A stretch of DNA of 13,534 nt from an uncultured Sphingobacteriales bacterium (lineage in GTDB: Bacteria; Bacteroidota; Bacteroidia; Chitinophagales; Chitinophagaceae): contig CAMPKG010000057.1 in NCBI GenBank assembly GCA_946887085.1, positions 1-13,534 on the forward strand. Direction: 5' to 3'. Below the pieces are notes generated by a model. The model ran no database searches. It was not told where the DNA came from and worked only from the letters and a program-made list of their open reading frames with translations. Positions 7,654 to 13,534 of this stretch are shown in pieces; the first letter of the stretch is position 1; each line of letters begins with the position of its first letter. Made by a program: the position numbers and the translations under genes.

Positions 7654-9372
7654 ATGAGGATAACCACGATCTGTATATTATTGGCGCTGCTGGCAACTTC
7701 ATTTGACGTATCGGCTCAAAGAAGAAAGAAGAAAGCTGCGCCTAAAAAACGCACCACCACGAGCCGCAACCGCGGAAAAACAACTTTGCAGCGCGGCAGT
7801 TCAAAAGATGCTGTTTTGAAAGGAGCGACCATTGAGATCATTCAGTCGTATAAACCAGAGGTGATCAATACACCAAAACCTGAATTTACCACCAGCCTGC
7901 CGCCGGCAGATACTACTACACCAACCCTTTACTACGACGTGCCGCAGCAATCATTGTCGTACACGTATAGCTCTTTCCCGTTACGTCCGCTGGCACTCGG
8001 CACAGATTCAATGGAATTTCCCTACCGCAATTATGTAAAGGTAGGCGGCGGCAACCTGTCAACGCTCTTACTGGATGCGGGCATCGCCAGCCTCAGCGGC
8101 CTGACCTATGAAACCAATATCCACCTGCGGCACCTTTCACAATCCGGAAATATCGAGCACCAGCAAACTGCCATGACCAACCTTGAAGCGAACGGAACTA
8201 TTCGTCGTGAGGGCCATGTAGCGCACGGTGTTGTTGAAGGCTTGCGCAACCAGGTGAATCATTATGGTTATAATCATAGTCTCATAACTTATGATAAGAG
8301 CGTTGTGCGTAAAACCTATTATGGCTTGCATGCAGGCGCGGATATAAAAAATGAAGAACAGCTATTTGAGGGATTAGACTACCACCCGTCATTGTGGGTA
8401 TCGCTTTACGGCACACAGGCAACACCAACCTTTGGCGCATTTGAACGCACCATAAAGCTGAATGTTCCTGTATCTTATGAAATGGACACATCGTTGAGCC
8501 TGTTGTTTGGCGTGAATATTGCATTGACCGGCTTCAACGATGCAATGACGAAACAGAGCAACAATATCCTGCAATTCACACCCGGCGTTAAATTCAATAC
8601 CCGTGGTTTTAAAGGGCATGCAGGACTCTACCCTACCATAGGCAAAAACGGCAATACACATCTATTGCCTGATATCGAAGCCGCCTTCAGTATACCCAAT
8701 ACACAATTCAGCTTTAATGTTGGCTGGAAAGGCTTGCTACATCAGAATACATTTGAGGAACTCAGCACACGCAATCCCTTCATGTGGGATTCGTATACCG
8801 TAAAACAAATGCGTAGCAACGAGGTGTTCGGTGCTGTACAAAGCAATCTCGGTAACCACATCAGTTTCGGTGGCCGCTTCAGCTGGTGGCAATACAACAA
8901 TATGCCGCTCTTCATCAATGATACCGTAGCAGACGATAAGCGTTTCCTGGTGGTGTATGATGATAAGGTGAATGCTATTTCCATGCAGGCGTCCATCCGT
9001 TACCAGATAGCCAACACGTTCGCGCTTGGCTTCAGCGGCACCTGGTTCAACTATTACATCAGCACATTCGAAAAAGTATGGCATGAGCCAGCGGTACAAT
9101 TCCGGGGCGACCTGTTGGTAAAACCGCTACCCAAACTGACTGTAACCGCTTACCTCTCGGCAATGGATGAGCTTTATGCCATAGAGCGCGGCAACAAGGT
9201 CCGGAAATTGAATACTAACCTCGATCTGGGCACCGGGGCGGAATACCTGATCATTCCCAGGCTGACGGCATTTTTGAACGCAAATAATATCCTAAACAAC
9301 AGGTATGAGCGGTGGAACAATTACCAGGCCTATGGTTTCAACATTTTCGGGGGTGCACGTCTTAAATTTTAA
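7654..9372 (+). CDS. Outer-membrane beta-barrel protein (TonB-receptor-like barrel, no plug) with basic N-terminal tail
   Basis: This 572-residue protein has a signal peptide (residues 1-21, ending DVSA before QRRKKK). It is followed by an unusually basic stretch at about 23-47 (RRKKKAAPKKRTTTSRNRGK), then a Pro-rich linker containing SYKPEVINTPKPEFTTSLPP. The remainder reads as alternating amphipathic strands with loops, for example NYVKVGGGNLSTLLLDAGIA and VKPLPKLTVTAYLSAMDELY. It ends RLTAFLNANNILNNRYERW...GARLKF, the C-terminal signature of TonB-receptor-type barrels with a terminal Phe. There is no room for a plug domain, so energised uptake of the classical kind is unlikely. The linker recalls a family of Bacteroidota barrels that carry a KPxxxD/P-rich lead-in, which I recall from memory and have not tested. 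It is the third gene of the receptor/TPR/barrel operon, 5 bases after the TPR stop. The function is unknown. Confidence 0.85.
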   Translation: MRITTICILLALLATSFDVSAQRRKKKAAPKKRTTTSRNRGKTTLQRGSSKDAVLKGATIEIIQSYKPEVINTPKPEFTTSLPPADTTTPTLYYDVPQQSLSYTYSSFPLRPLALGTDSMEFPYRNYVKVGGGNLSTLLLDAGIASLSGLTYETNIHLRHLSQSGNIEHQQTAMTNLEANGTIRREGHVAHGVVEGLRNQVNHYGYNHSLITYDKSVVRKTYYGLHAGADIKNEEQLFEGLDYHPSLWVSLYGTQATPTFGAFERTIKLNVPVSYEMDTSLSLLFGVNIALTGFNDAMTKQSNNILQFTPGVKFNTRGFKGHAGLYPTIGKNGNTHLLPDIEAAFSIPNTQFSFNVGWKGLLHQNTFEELSTRNPFMWDSYTVKQMRSNEVFGAVQSNLGNHISFGGRFSWWQYNNMPLFINDTVADDKRFLVVYDDKVNAISMQASIRYQIANTFALGFSGTWFNYYISTFEKVWHEPAVQFRGDLLVKPLPKLTVTAYLSAMDELYAIERGNKVRKLNTNLDLGTGAEYLIIPRLTAFLNANNILNNRYERWNNYQAYGFNIFGGARLKF

Positions 9373-9435
9373 ATAATACCTTAATAAGCCTTATTTAGTT
9401 AATTTCACACCCTCAAATTTTTCCCGGACATAACA

Positions 9436-10335
9436 ATGGATATTGCCAAGTACATAGGACTTTACTTACTCAAGAATAATTTTTGTTACATACATGGGCT
9501 GGGTAATCTTGAACTGAAAAAAAAACCCGCCAGCTACGACGGACAAGCCCTGAACGCACCCGCATTTGAAGTAACAGTATCACCTACAGGATCTATCGAC
9601 GACGGCCTTGCCAATTTTATCGCCACCAACGAACAGATAAGCATATCCAAAGCTGCAAACGCGCTACGCGAATTCAGCACGAGATCGAAAGCTGATTTGC
9701 AGGAAGGAAAAGAGATCATCATCCCTTCTATCGGTAAATTCATCTGGCAGAATGACCGCATTGGTTTCGTTACCGACCCGCACCTGAAATACACGCCACC
9801 TGCAATACCTACAATAAAGAGCGCACCGCATATTGTTGAAGAGAAGAAAGCAGCGGCAAAGCCGATCTACACGCCTCCTGCACCTGTATCTAAACCGACG
9901 GTCAACTGGGGCAAGATCATCCTTGTTGCATTGGTATTGGGCGCTGTGGTTGGGGCAGTTGGTTATGGAGCATACTATATCAACAATCGCGCAGAGGAAA
10001 TAAAAGAAGAATCTCCCCTGCCGGTAGATACAACCACCACAATGCCTGCACCAGCAGTTGACACGACGGTAGCAGATACTGCTGTGCAAAGCAACATGCA
10101 AATGCAGAACGGCATGCTCTCATTCAAAGTGATACTGCGCAGCTACAAGGACAGCATATCAGCTAACAAACAAGTGAAGAAATACACTTCGTATGGTATG
10201 ACGTCCGAAAGTGTACTGAAAGACTCAACCTACCATGTAGTGATACCGGTTACAGCAGCCCCAGCTGACACGGCTCATATCATCGACTCACTCAGAAGAA
10301 CATACAATCCGAAAGGAGTAAGCATACTGCAATAA
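9436..10335 (+). CDS. HU-like (CCDC81-type) domain / transmembrane helix / SPOR domain protein
   Basis: This 299-residue protein has three regions. Residues 1-120 resemble the two-part bacterial CCDC81-like HU domain (MDIAKYIGLYLLKNNFCYIH, then IDDGLANFIATNEQISISKA, then EGKEIIIPSIGKF). HU-fold proteins bind DNA or pack as dimers. A Pro-rich linker follows (about 121-157), then one membrane helix at about 160-182 (KIILVALVLGAVVGAVGYGA). A Thr/Pro/Asp-rich spacer (195-215) leads to a C-terminal SPOR-like domain (about 227-297, LSFKVILRSYKDSISANK...VVIPVTA). SPOR domains bind denuded glycan strands at division septa. With no cleaved signal peptide, the expected topology is HU part in the cytoplasm and SPOR part in the periplasm. 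The gene stands 63 bases after the barrel gene and ends at a strong terminator. I saw no clear promoter, so read-through from the upstream operon is possible. The domain calls are by eye, and the SPOR part is less certain than the rest. Confidence 0.82.
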   Translation: MDIAKYIGLYLLKNNFCYIHGLGNLELKKKPASYDGQALNAPAFEVTVSPTGSIDDGLANFIATNEQISISKAANALREFSTRSKADLQEGKEIIIPSIGKFIWQNDRIGFVTDPHLKYTPPAIPTIKSAPHIVEEKKAAAKPIYTPPAPVSKPTVNWGKIILVALVLGAVVGAVGYGAYYINNRAEEIKEESPLPVDTTTTMPAPAVDTTVADTAVQSNMQMQNGMLSFKVILRSYKDSISANKQVKKYTSYGMTSESVLKDSTYHVVIPVTAAPADTAHIIDSLRRTYNPKGVSILQ

Positions 10336-10370
10336 AAAAAAGACCCCGCAATTGCGGGTCTTATTTTATT
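10334..10370. terminator. Bidirectional intrinsic terminator between the HU/SPOR gene and ykgJ-type gene
   Basis: The arms AAGACCCCGC and GCGGGTCTT pair around an AATT loop: 9 bp in the range 10340-10362, with one bulged C at 10347. An eight-A run (10334-10341) lies on the left and a T-rich run (TTATTTTATT, 10361-10370) on the right, so it can end transcription in both directions. It sits between two convergent genes whose stop codons are at 10333 and 10368. Confidence 0.85.
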
Positions 10371-10845
10371 TCTGTTCCAGCTCAAGCAATTTTTCCAGCA
10401 CCGCATGCGTAGCAGGGCAAACAGTTGAATTCTTCAGCGTAAGTTGTACACGTTTCAGCAATACATCTTCATCCGTATACGGATATCGCCTGCAGTCGCT
10501 GGGGCGGTCGTCGTAGATATTGCAGGTATTGTCCTCGGCTAAGAAAGGACAAGGAGATTGTTTCACCACGTAGTCGCCATCGCTATCCAGTTTCAAGTAG
10601 CGGTCTACCAACTCACCCTCCTTCAGCTTCAGCACTCTGGCTATGCGCTTAATATCCGGTTGCTTGAAGCGGGGCGAATAGTTCTTGCAGCAGTTGGCGC
10701 ATTCCAGGCAGTCGATCTTACTGAAAGCTTCTTCGTGCAGGTCAGGGAGGGCTTTAAGCATTTTGTTCTTATTGCTCGTCTCCAGCATGCGCTTATAAGC
10801 CTTCTGGTGTTCTTTGCTCGTCTGTTGCCAGTTATTAGGAAGCAT
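10366..10845 (-). CDS. YkgJ-family cysteine-cluster protein (putative Zn/Fe-binding)
   Basis: This 159-residue soluble protein has the YkgJ/UPF0153 cysteine pattern. CLECANCC at 46-53 gives C46, C49, C52 and C53. C99 lies in SPCPFL, C108 in TCNIY, and C118 in RPSDCRRYPY, with a further C143. The eight cysteines probably hold zinc or an iron-sulfur centre. The family is annotated as a zinc- or iron-chelating domain and its reaction is not established. The N-terminal 40 residues are Lys/Gln-rich and helical. The start at MLPNNWQQTSKEHQKAY is the only sensible one. The gene lies 78 bases downstream of parB on the same strand, separated by a short tandem repeat, and ends inside the shared bidirectional terminator. 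Whether it belongs to the parAB transcript is unclear. Confidence 0.85.
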   Translation of the reverse strand: MLPNNWQQTSKEHQKAYKRMLETSNKNKMLKALPDLHEEAFSKIDCLECANCCKNYSPRFKQPDIKRIARVLKLKEGELVDRYLKLDSDGDYVVKQSPCPFLAEDNTCNIYDDRPSDCRRYPYTDEDVLLKRVQLTLKNSTVCPATHAVLEKLLELEQK

Positions 10846-10887
10846 AAAATCTCATTCTCACACTATCATTCACCACACATCAATATC

Positions 10888-10923
10888 ATTGAGTAATTGA
10901 GCCATTGAGAAATTGCGCCATTA
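10888..10923. repeat. Short tandem repeat with 8-base period (ATTGAGnn)
   Basis: Reading the + strand: ATTGAGTA, ATTGAGCC, ATTGAGAA, ATTGCGCC, then ATTA, all in exact 8-base register with two variable positions per unit. That is about 4.5 units. The array directly abuts the parB stop codon (10924-10926) and occupies nearly half of the parB-ykgJ spacer. Confidence 0.7.
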
Positions 10924-11841
10924 CTAAAGTTTCATCTTATCCATGATCCTTTCCAGGTCCTCATCGTTGTAAAACTCGATGACCACCTGTCCGCGGCCGT
11001 TCTTCTTCCTGTCCAGCTTTACCCTGGTGCTGAAGTGCGAGGCCATATTGTCTTCGATGCGCTTGTACGCAGGCGGAAGTTTCACCGGTGCAGCTACTGC
11101 AGTCGTCGACGCTTTTTCAGGATGCGCCATGTTCTTCACCAGCGCTTCTGTTTGCCTTACCGACAAACCTTTCTCCTGCACCTCGCGGAACACATAGAGT
11201 TGTTGATCTATCTTGTCAAGGCCGATGATGGCGCGGGCATGGCCCATGCTCAGGCTGCCATCGCGTACCGATTTCTGGATATCCGGCGGCAGCTTCAGCA
11301 GGCGCAGGTAGTTGGCTACCGTGCTGCGCTCCTTGTGCATGCGCTCCGACACTTGTTCCTGTGTCATATCGCACTCATCCATCAGGCGCTTGTAGCTGAG
11401 GGCTACTTCTATCGCGTTCAGGTTCTCGCGCTGCAGGTTTTCCAGCAGGGCCAGCTCCAGCATCTGCTGATCGTCGGCGGTGCGTATGTAAGCAGGTATA
11501 TCTTTCATACCGGCCATCTTCGAAGCGCGCCAGCGGCGTTCGCCCGAGATGAGCTGGTATTTCGTTGGTGCTATTTTCACAACCGTTACCGGCTGGATGA
11601 TATCGTGGAGCTTGATGCTTTCGCTCAGCTCCTTCAGCGCAGTCTCGTCAAAATCGCGGCGTGGCTGTTTCGGGTTCACCGTTATCTGGTCCACAGGCAC
11701 ACGAACGATGCTGCCGGCATTCTGCCCGCTTACCGTTGGCGGCACGCCAGCTTCACCGGGAGTTTTCATCTCCTCGTCAATGGTATTCAGCAGTGCGCGG
11801 ATACCTTTTCCTAATGCCTGTTTTTTATTGGTCTGCGACAT
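10924..11841 (-). CDS. parB: Chromosome partitioning protein ParB
   Basis: This 305-residue ParB binds parS and spreads as a CTP-dependent clamp to organise the origin region. The N-terminal peptide LGKGIRALL (10-18) is the usual ParA-stimulating segment. The CTP-binding ParB N domain (about 46-140) contains GERRWRA (100-106) and ENLQRENLNAIEVA (134-147). A helix-turn-helix at about 159-185 (TQEQVSERMHKERSTVANYL) reads parS. The C-terminal dimerisation segment (about 255-305) ends VIEFYNDEDLERIMDKMKL. Length and all motifs are normal. The start ATG lies 17 bases inside the 3' end of parA, so translation is probably coupled. I found no parS-like sequence in this window. Confidence 0.97.
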   Translation of the reverse strand: MSQTNKKQALGKGIRALLNTIDEEMKTPGEAGVPPTVSGQNAGSIVRVPVDQITVNPKQPRRDFDETALKELSESIKLHDIIQPVTVVKIAPTKYQLISGERRWRASKMAGMKDIPAYIRTADDQQMLELALLENLQRENLNAIEVALSYKRLMDECDMTQEQVSERMHKERSTVANYLRLLKLPPDIQKSVRDGSLSMGHARAIIGLDKIDQQLYVFREVQEKGLSVRQTEALVKNMAHPEKASTTAVAAPVKLPPAYKRIEDNMASHFSTRVKLDRKKNGRGQVVIEFYNDEDLERIMDKMKL

Positions 11842-12646
11842 GGTCGTCCTCGAAAATTTTATCCTCGTTCTTTATTTTGGTCAGGTTGTTCTTCTGCAAT
11901 ATTTCCTTGGCAAGGTTCAGGTAGTTGGTAGCCCCCGTGCTCTCGGCATCGTACATCAGCGCAGGCTTGCCGAAGCTCGGCGCCTCGCCCAGCTTGGTGT
12001 TTCGGTGCACGATGGTGTTGAACACCAGCTCGTGGAAATGGTTCTTGATCTCTTCCACCACCTGGTTGCTCAGGCGCAGGCGGCCATCATACATGGTCAT
12101 CAGTATACCCTCTATCTGCAGTTCGGTGTTCAGGCGCGTCTGAACGATCTTGATCGTGTTCAGCAATTTACCTAAACCCTCGAGGGCGAAGTACTCGCAC
12201 TGTACCGGTATCACCACGCTGTCGGCGGCAGTCAGCGAGTTCACCGTTATCAGGCCCAGCGATGGCGAGCAGTCTATGATGATGAAGTCGAACTCCTTGC
12301 GTTGCTCTTCCAGCGCCTTGCGCAAAACATTCTCGCGGTTGGGGTGGTTGATCAGCTCTATCTCCGCACCTACCAGGTCAATGTTCGATGGCAGCAGGTA
12401 GAGATTGGGCGTTTCCGTCTCCAGTACCACCTGTCCGGCGGGCGCATCATTCACCATGATGTCGTAGAGGCTCAGCTGAATGTTCTTCAGGTCGAAGCCG
12501 TTGCCCGTGGTGCTGTTGGCCTGCGGGTCGGCATCTACCAGCAGGGTTTTATATTCCAGTACGGCCAGGCTCGCGGCAAGGTTTATCGCCGTGGTGGTCT
12601 TCCCTACTCCGCCTTTTTGGTTTGCTATTGCTATTACTTTAGCCAT
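11825..12646 (-). CDS. parA: Chromosome partitioning ATPase ParA (Soj type)
   Basis: This 273-residue deviant-Walker ATPase dimerises on ATP, binds DNA non-specifically and moves ParB-parS complexes. It shows the deviant Walker A motif KGGVGKTT at 11-18 (signature lysine K11), Walker A' VDADPQ at 37-42, and the Walker B region FIIIDCSPSLG at 121-131. It lacks an N-terminal HTH extension, so it is the small chromosomal Soj form and not a plasmid SopA/P1-type ParA. The C-terminus carries a charged Lys/Asp/Glu tail (about 255-273) whose DNA overlaps the start of parB. Its own ATG lies within the last codons of the upstream hydrolase gene (8-base overlap), so hydrolase, parA and parB form one translationally coupled unit. 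Confidence 0.97.
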   Translation of the reverse strand: MAKVIAIANQKGGVGKTTTAINLAASLAVLEYKTLLVDADPQANSTTGNGFDLKNIQLSLYDIMVNDAPAGQVVLETETPNLYLLPSNIDLVGAEIELINHPNRENVLRKALEEQRKEFDFIIIDCSPSLGLITVNSLTAADSVVIPVQCEYFALEGLGKLLNTIKIVQTRLNTELQIEGILMTMYDGRLRLSNQVVEEIKNHFHELVFNTIVHRNTKLGEAPSFGKPALMYDAESTGATNYLNLAKEILQKNNLTKIKNEDKIFEDDHVADQ

Positions 12647-13367
12647 GTGTTGTTTTCCGCGTGTGTATAGATCCCGTTTGTGTGAATCCGGTTAAATTGA
12701 TCGTTTCTCCTATGCCCGGCAGTAACAGTTCCCTGCCCGCTGCCTTAAATGCCTGCTTCGCTTTTTCGTGGTCGATCTTAATGTACCCGAAAGTATCGAA
12801 GTGGCAGCCTACTACCGTGTTCACCTCCACCATGTCGGCGGCTATGAGCGCGTCTTCGTAGTTCATGGTGAAGTTGCCGCCAACGGGCATGATGGCAAAA
12901 TCCATTTTGCCATAGCGCGGTACCAGCTGCATGTCCATCGTCAGGCAGGTATCGCCGGCAAAATAAAAACTGCCTTCGCCGTTCTTAACGATGATGCCTG
13001 CCGCCACGCCGCCGTAGCTGCCATCGGGCATGCTGCTGCTGTGTGCTGCGGGCACCAGGCGCACCTCGCCAAACTCAAAATCATAGGCGCCCAGGTTCAT
13101 TCCGTGCGCTTTCTCGCAGCCCTGCTTCTGTGCCCAGGCCACCACCTCGTACATGCCGATGATGGTTGCCCCAGTGCGCTTGGCAATGCTCACCAGGTCG
13201 CCGGTATGGTCTCCGTGGCCGTGGCTTACCAGTATATAGTCGGCCTCAATGCTGTTCACGTCCACATCCTTAGCCAGCTCATTGCCGGTAATGAAGGGGT
13301 CGAACAACAGCTTTTTGCCTGCTGTTTCTATGGTAAAACAGGAGTGCCCGTAGAAAGTAAATTGCAT
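12639..13367 (-). CDS. UPF0173-type metal-dependent hydrolase (metallo-beta-lactamase fold)
   Basis: This 242-residue cytoplasmic protein of the UlaG-like/UPF0173 branch of the metallo-beta-lactamase superfamily keeps all expected metal ligands. They are HGHGDH at 49-54 (H49, H51, D53, H54), H109 in PAAHSSS, D139 in FAGDT and H189 in GCHFDTF. The N-terminal FYGHSCFTIE is also typical of the branch. Many homologues are about 225-245 residues long, so it is full length. The substrate is unknown for the family. The start is the ATG at 13367. The gene overlaps parA by 8 bases and is the first gene of the apparent hydrolase-parA-parB operon. Nothing in the sequence says that its activity concerns chromosome partitioning. 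Confidence 0.92.
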   Translation of the reverse strand: MQFTFYGHSCFTIETAGKKLLFDPFITGNELAKDVDVNSIEADYILVSHGHGDHTGDLVSIAKRTGATIIGMYEVVAWAQKQGCEKAHGMNLGAYDFEFGEVRLVPAAHSSSMPDGSYGGVAAGIIVKNGEGSFYFAGDTCLTMDMQLVPRYGKMDFAIMPVGGNFTMNYEDALIAADMVEVNTVVGCHFDTFGYIKIDHEKAKQAFKAAGRELLLPGIGETINLTGFTQTGSIHTRKTTHG

Positions 13368-13444
13368 ATGATCCTTAATGGTAAGGGGTGTCTACTAAAA
13401 TACTGTTAGCAAACGGATTTTTAGGGGTTTGACCGCGAATGTGG

Positions 13445-13452
13445 AAAAGATA
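13445..13452 (-). promoter_or_regulatory. Possible -7 element for the hydrolase-parA-parB operon
   Basis: On the - strand this reads TATCTTTT, one mismatch from the Bacteroidota -7 consensus TAnnTTTG. It would start transcription about 70 bases upstream of the hydrolase ATG. The expected -33 TTTG is poorly matched (TTCA at 19-base spacing), so the call is weak. Confidence 0.3.
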
Positions 13453-13479
13453 GATTTTATTGTGATTTGATTGAATATG

Positions 13480-13522
13480 AGGGATTTGGGGAGTGGGCGG
13501 AGGTAGGTCTATTGGGCGGGGA
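13480..13522 (+). other. G-rich stretch at the right edge
   Basis: The + strand carries runs GGG (13481), GGGG (13488), GGG (13495), GGG (13514) and GGGG (13518). It lies between the start of the hydrolase gene and the window edge, and I recognise no gene in it. Three runs are close together and the next is separated by a 16-base loop, so a G-quadruplex is conceivable but not compelling. Confidence 0.3.
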
Positions 13523-13534
13523 TGGCGTTGGCAC

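Noticed and set aside
9371..9396. AT-rich inverted repeats (AAATAA...TTATTT and AATAAG-C-CTTATT) after the barrel gene
   Set aside because: The stem is six A/T pairs or has a one-base loop, which is too weak for a terminator; palindromes of this kind are expected in AT-rich spacers.
9373..9435. Promoter for the HU/SPOR gene
   Set aside because: No TAnnTTTG with a TTTG at proper spacing could be found; the nearest TAATTTCA has two mismatches in the core.
11035..11814. 259-codon open frame on the + strand opposite parB
   Set aside because: It is a shadow of the parB reading frame: its composition (Ala/Leu/His/Arg/Gln) follows from the complement of parB codons, with no domain signature.
13395..13417. 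Other -7-like sequences (CTAAAATA and CAAACGGA on the + strand) upstream of the hydrolase
   Set aside because: Each has one mismatch to the consensus and no -33 element at 19-21 bases.

Overview
The window looks like ordinary chromosomal DNA of a Bacteroidota bacterium, probably from the Chitinophagaceae/Sphingobacteriia side of the phylum. Four things point there. It encodes a TonB-dependent receptor with an N-terminal carboxypeptidase-regulatory-like domain. It encodes a Bacteroidota-type HU (CCDC81-like)/transmembrane/SPOR protein. A good match to the phylum's TTTG...TAnnTTTG promoter lies upstream of the receptor gene. Start codons have A-rich upstream sequence rather than clear Shine-Dalgarno sites. 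The genus-level placement is only an impression.

Layout, left to right. (1) The C-terminal 159 codons of purD (+), with an in-frame stop just upstream, end in an 8-base tail-to-tail overlap with nnr (-), a bifunctional NAD(P)HX epimerase/dehydratase. (2) A divergent intergenic region carries the promoter of a tight three-gene + strand operon (2182-9372): a TonB-dependent receptor, a secreted protein of about 23 TPR repeats, and a second outer-membrane beta-barrel without a plug domain. The gaps are 4 and 5 bases, so the three products probably work together at the cell envelope, but the substrate or role is not visible. (3) A + strand gene for a predicted HU-like domain + membrane helix + SPOR domain protein ends at a bidirectional terminator. 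(4) On the - strand, read right to left: a UPF0173-type metallo-beta-lactamase-fold hydrolase, parA and parB, linked by overlapping ends (8 and 17 bases), then a cysteine-cluster YkgJ-type protein after a spacer that holds an 8-bp-period tandem repeat.

The most interesting theme is chromosome segregation and division. parA/parB sit close to a protein whose architecture could tie DNA (HU-like part, cytoplasm) to septal peptidoglycan (SPOR part, periplasm). The second theme is the receptor/TPR/barrel operon, in which the second barrel has a strongly basic periplasmic tail. There are no RNA genes, mobile elements or CRISPR arrays, and no gene-free stretch exceeds 300 bases.
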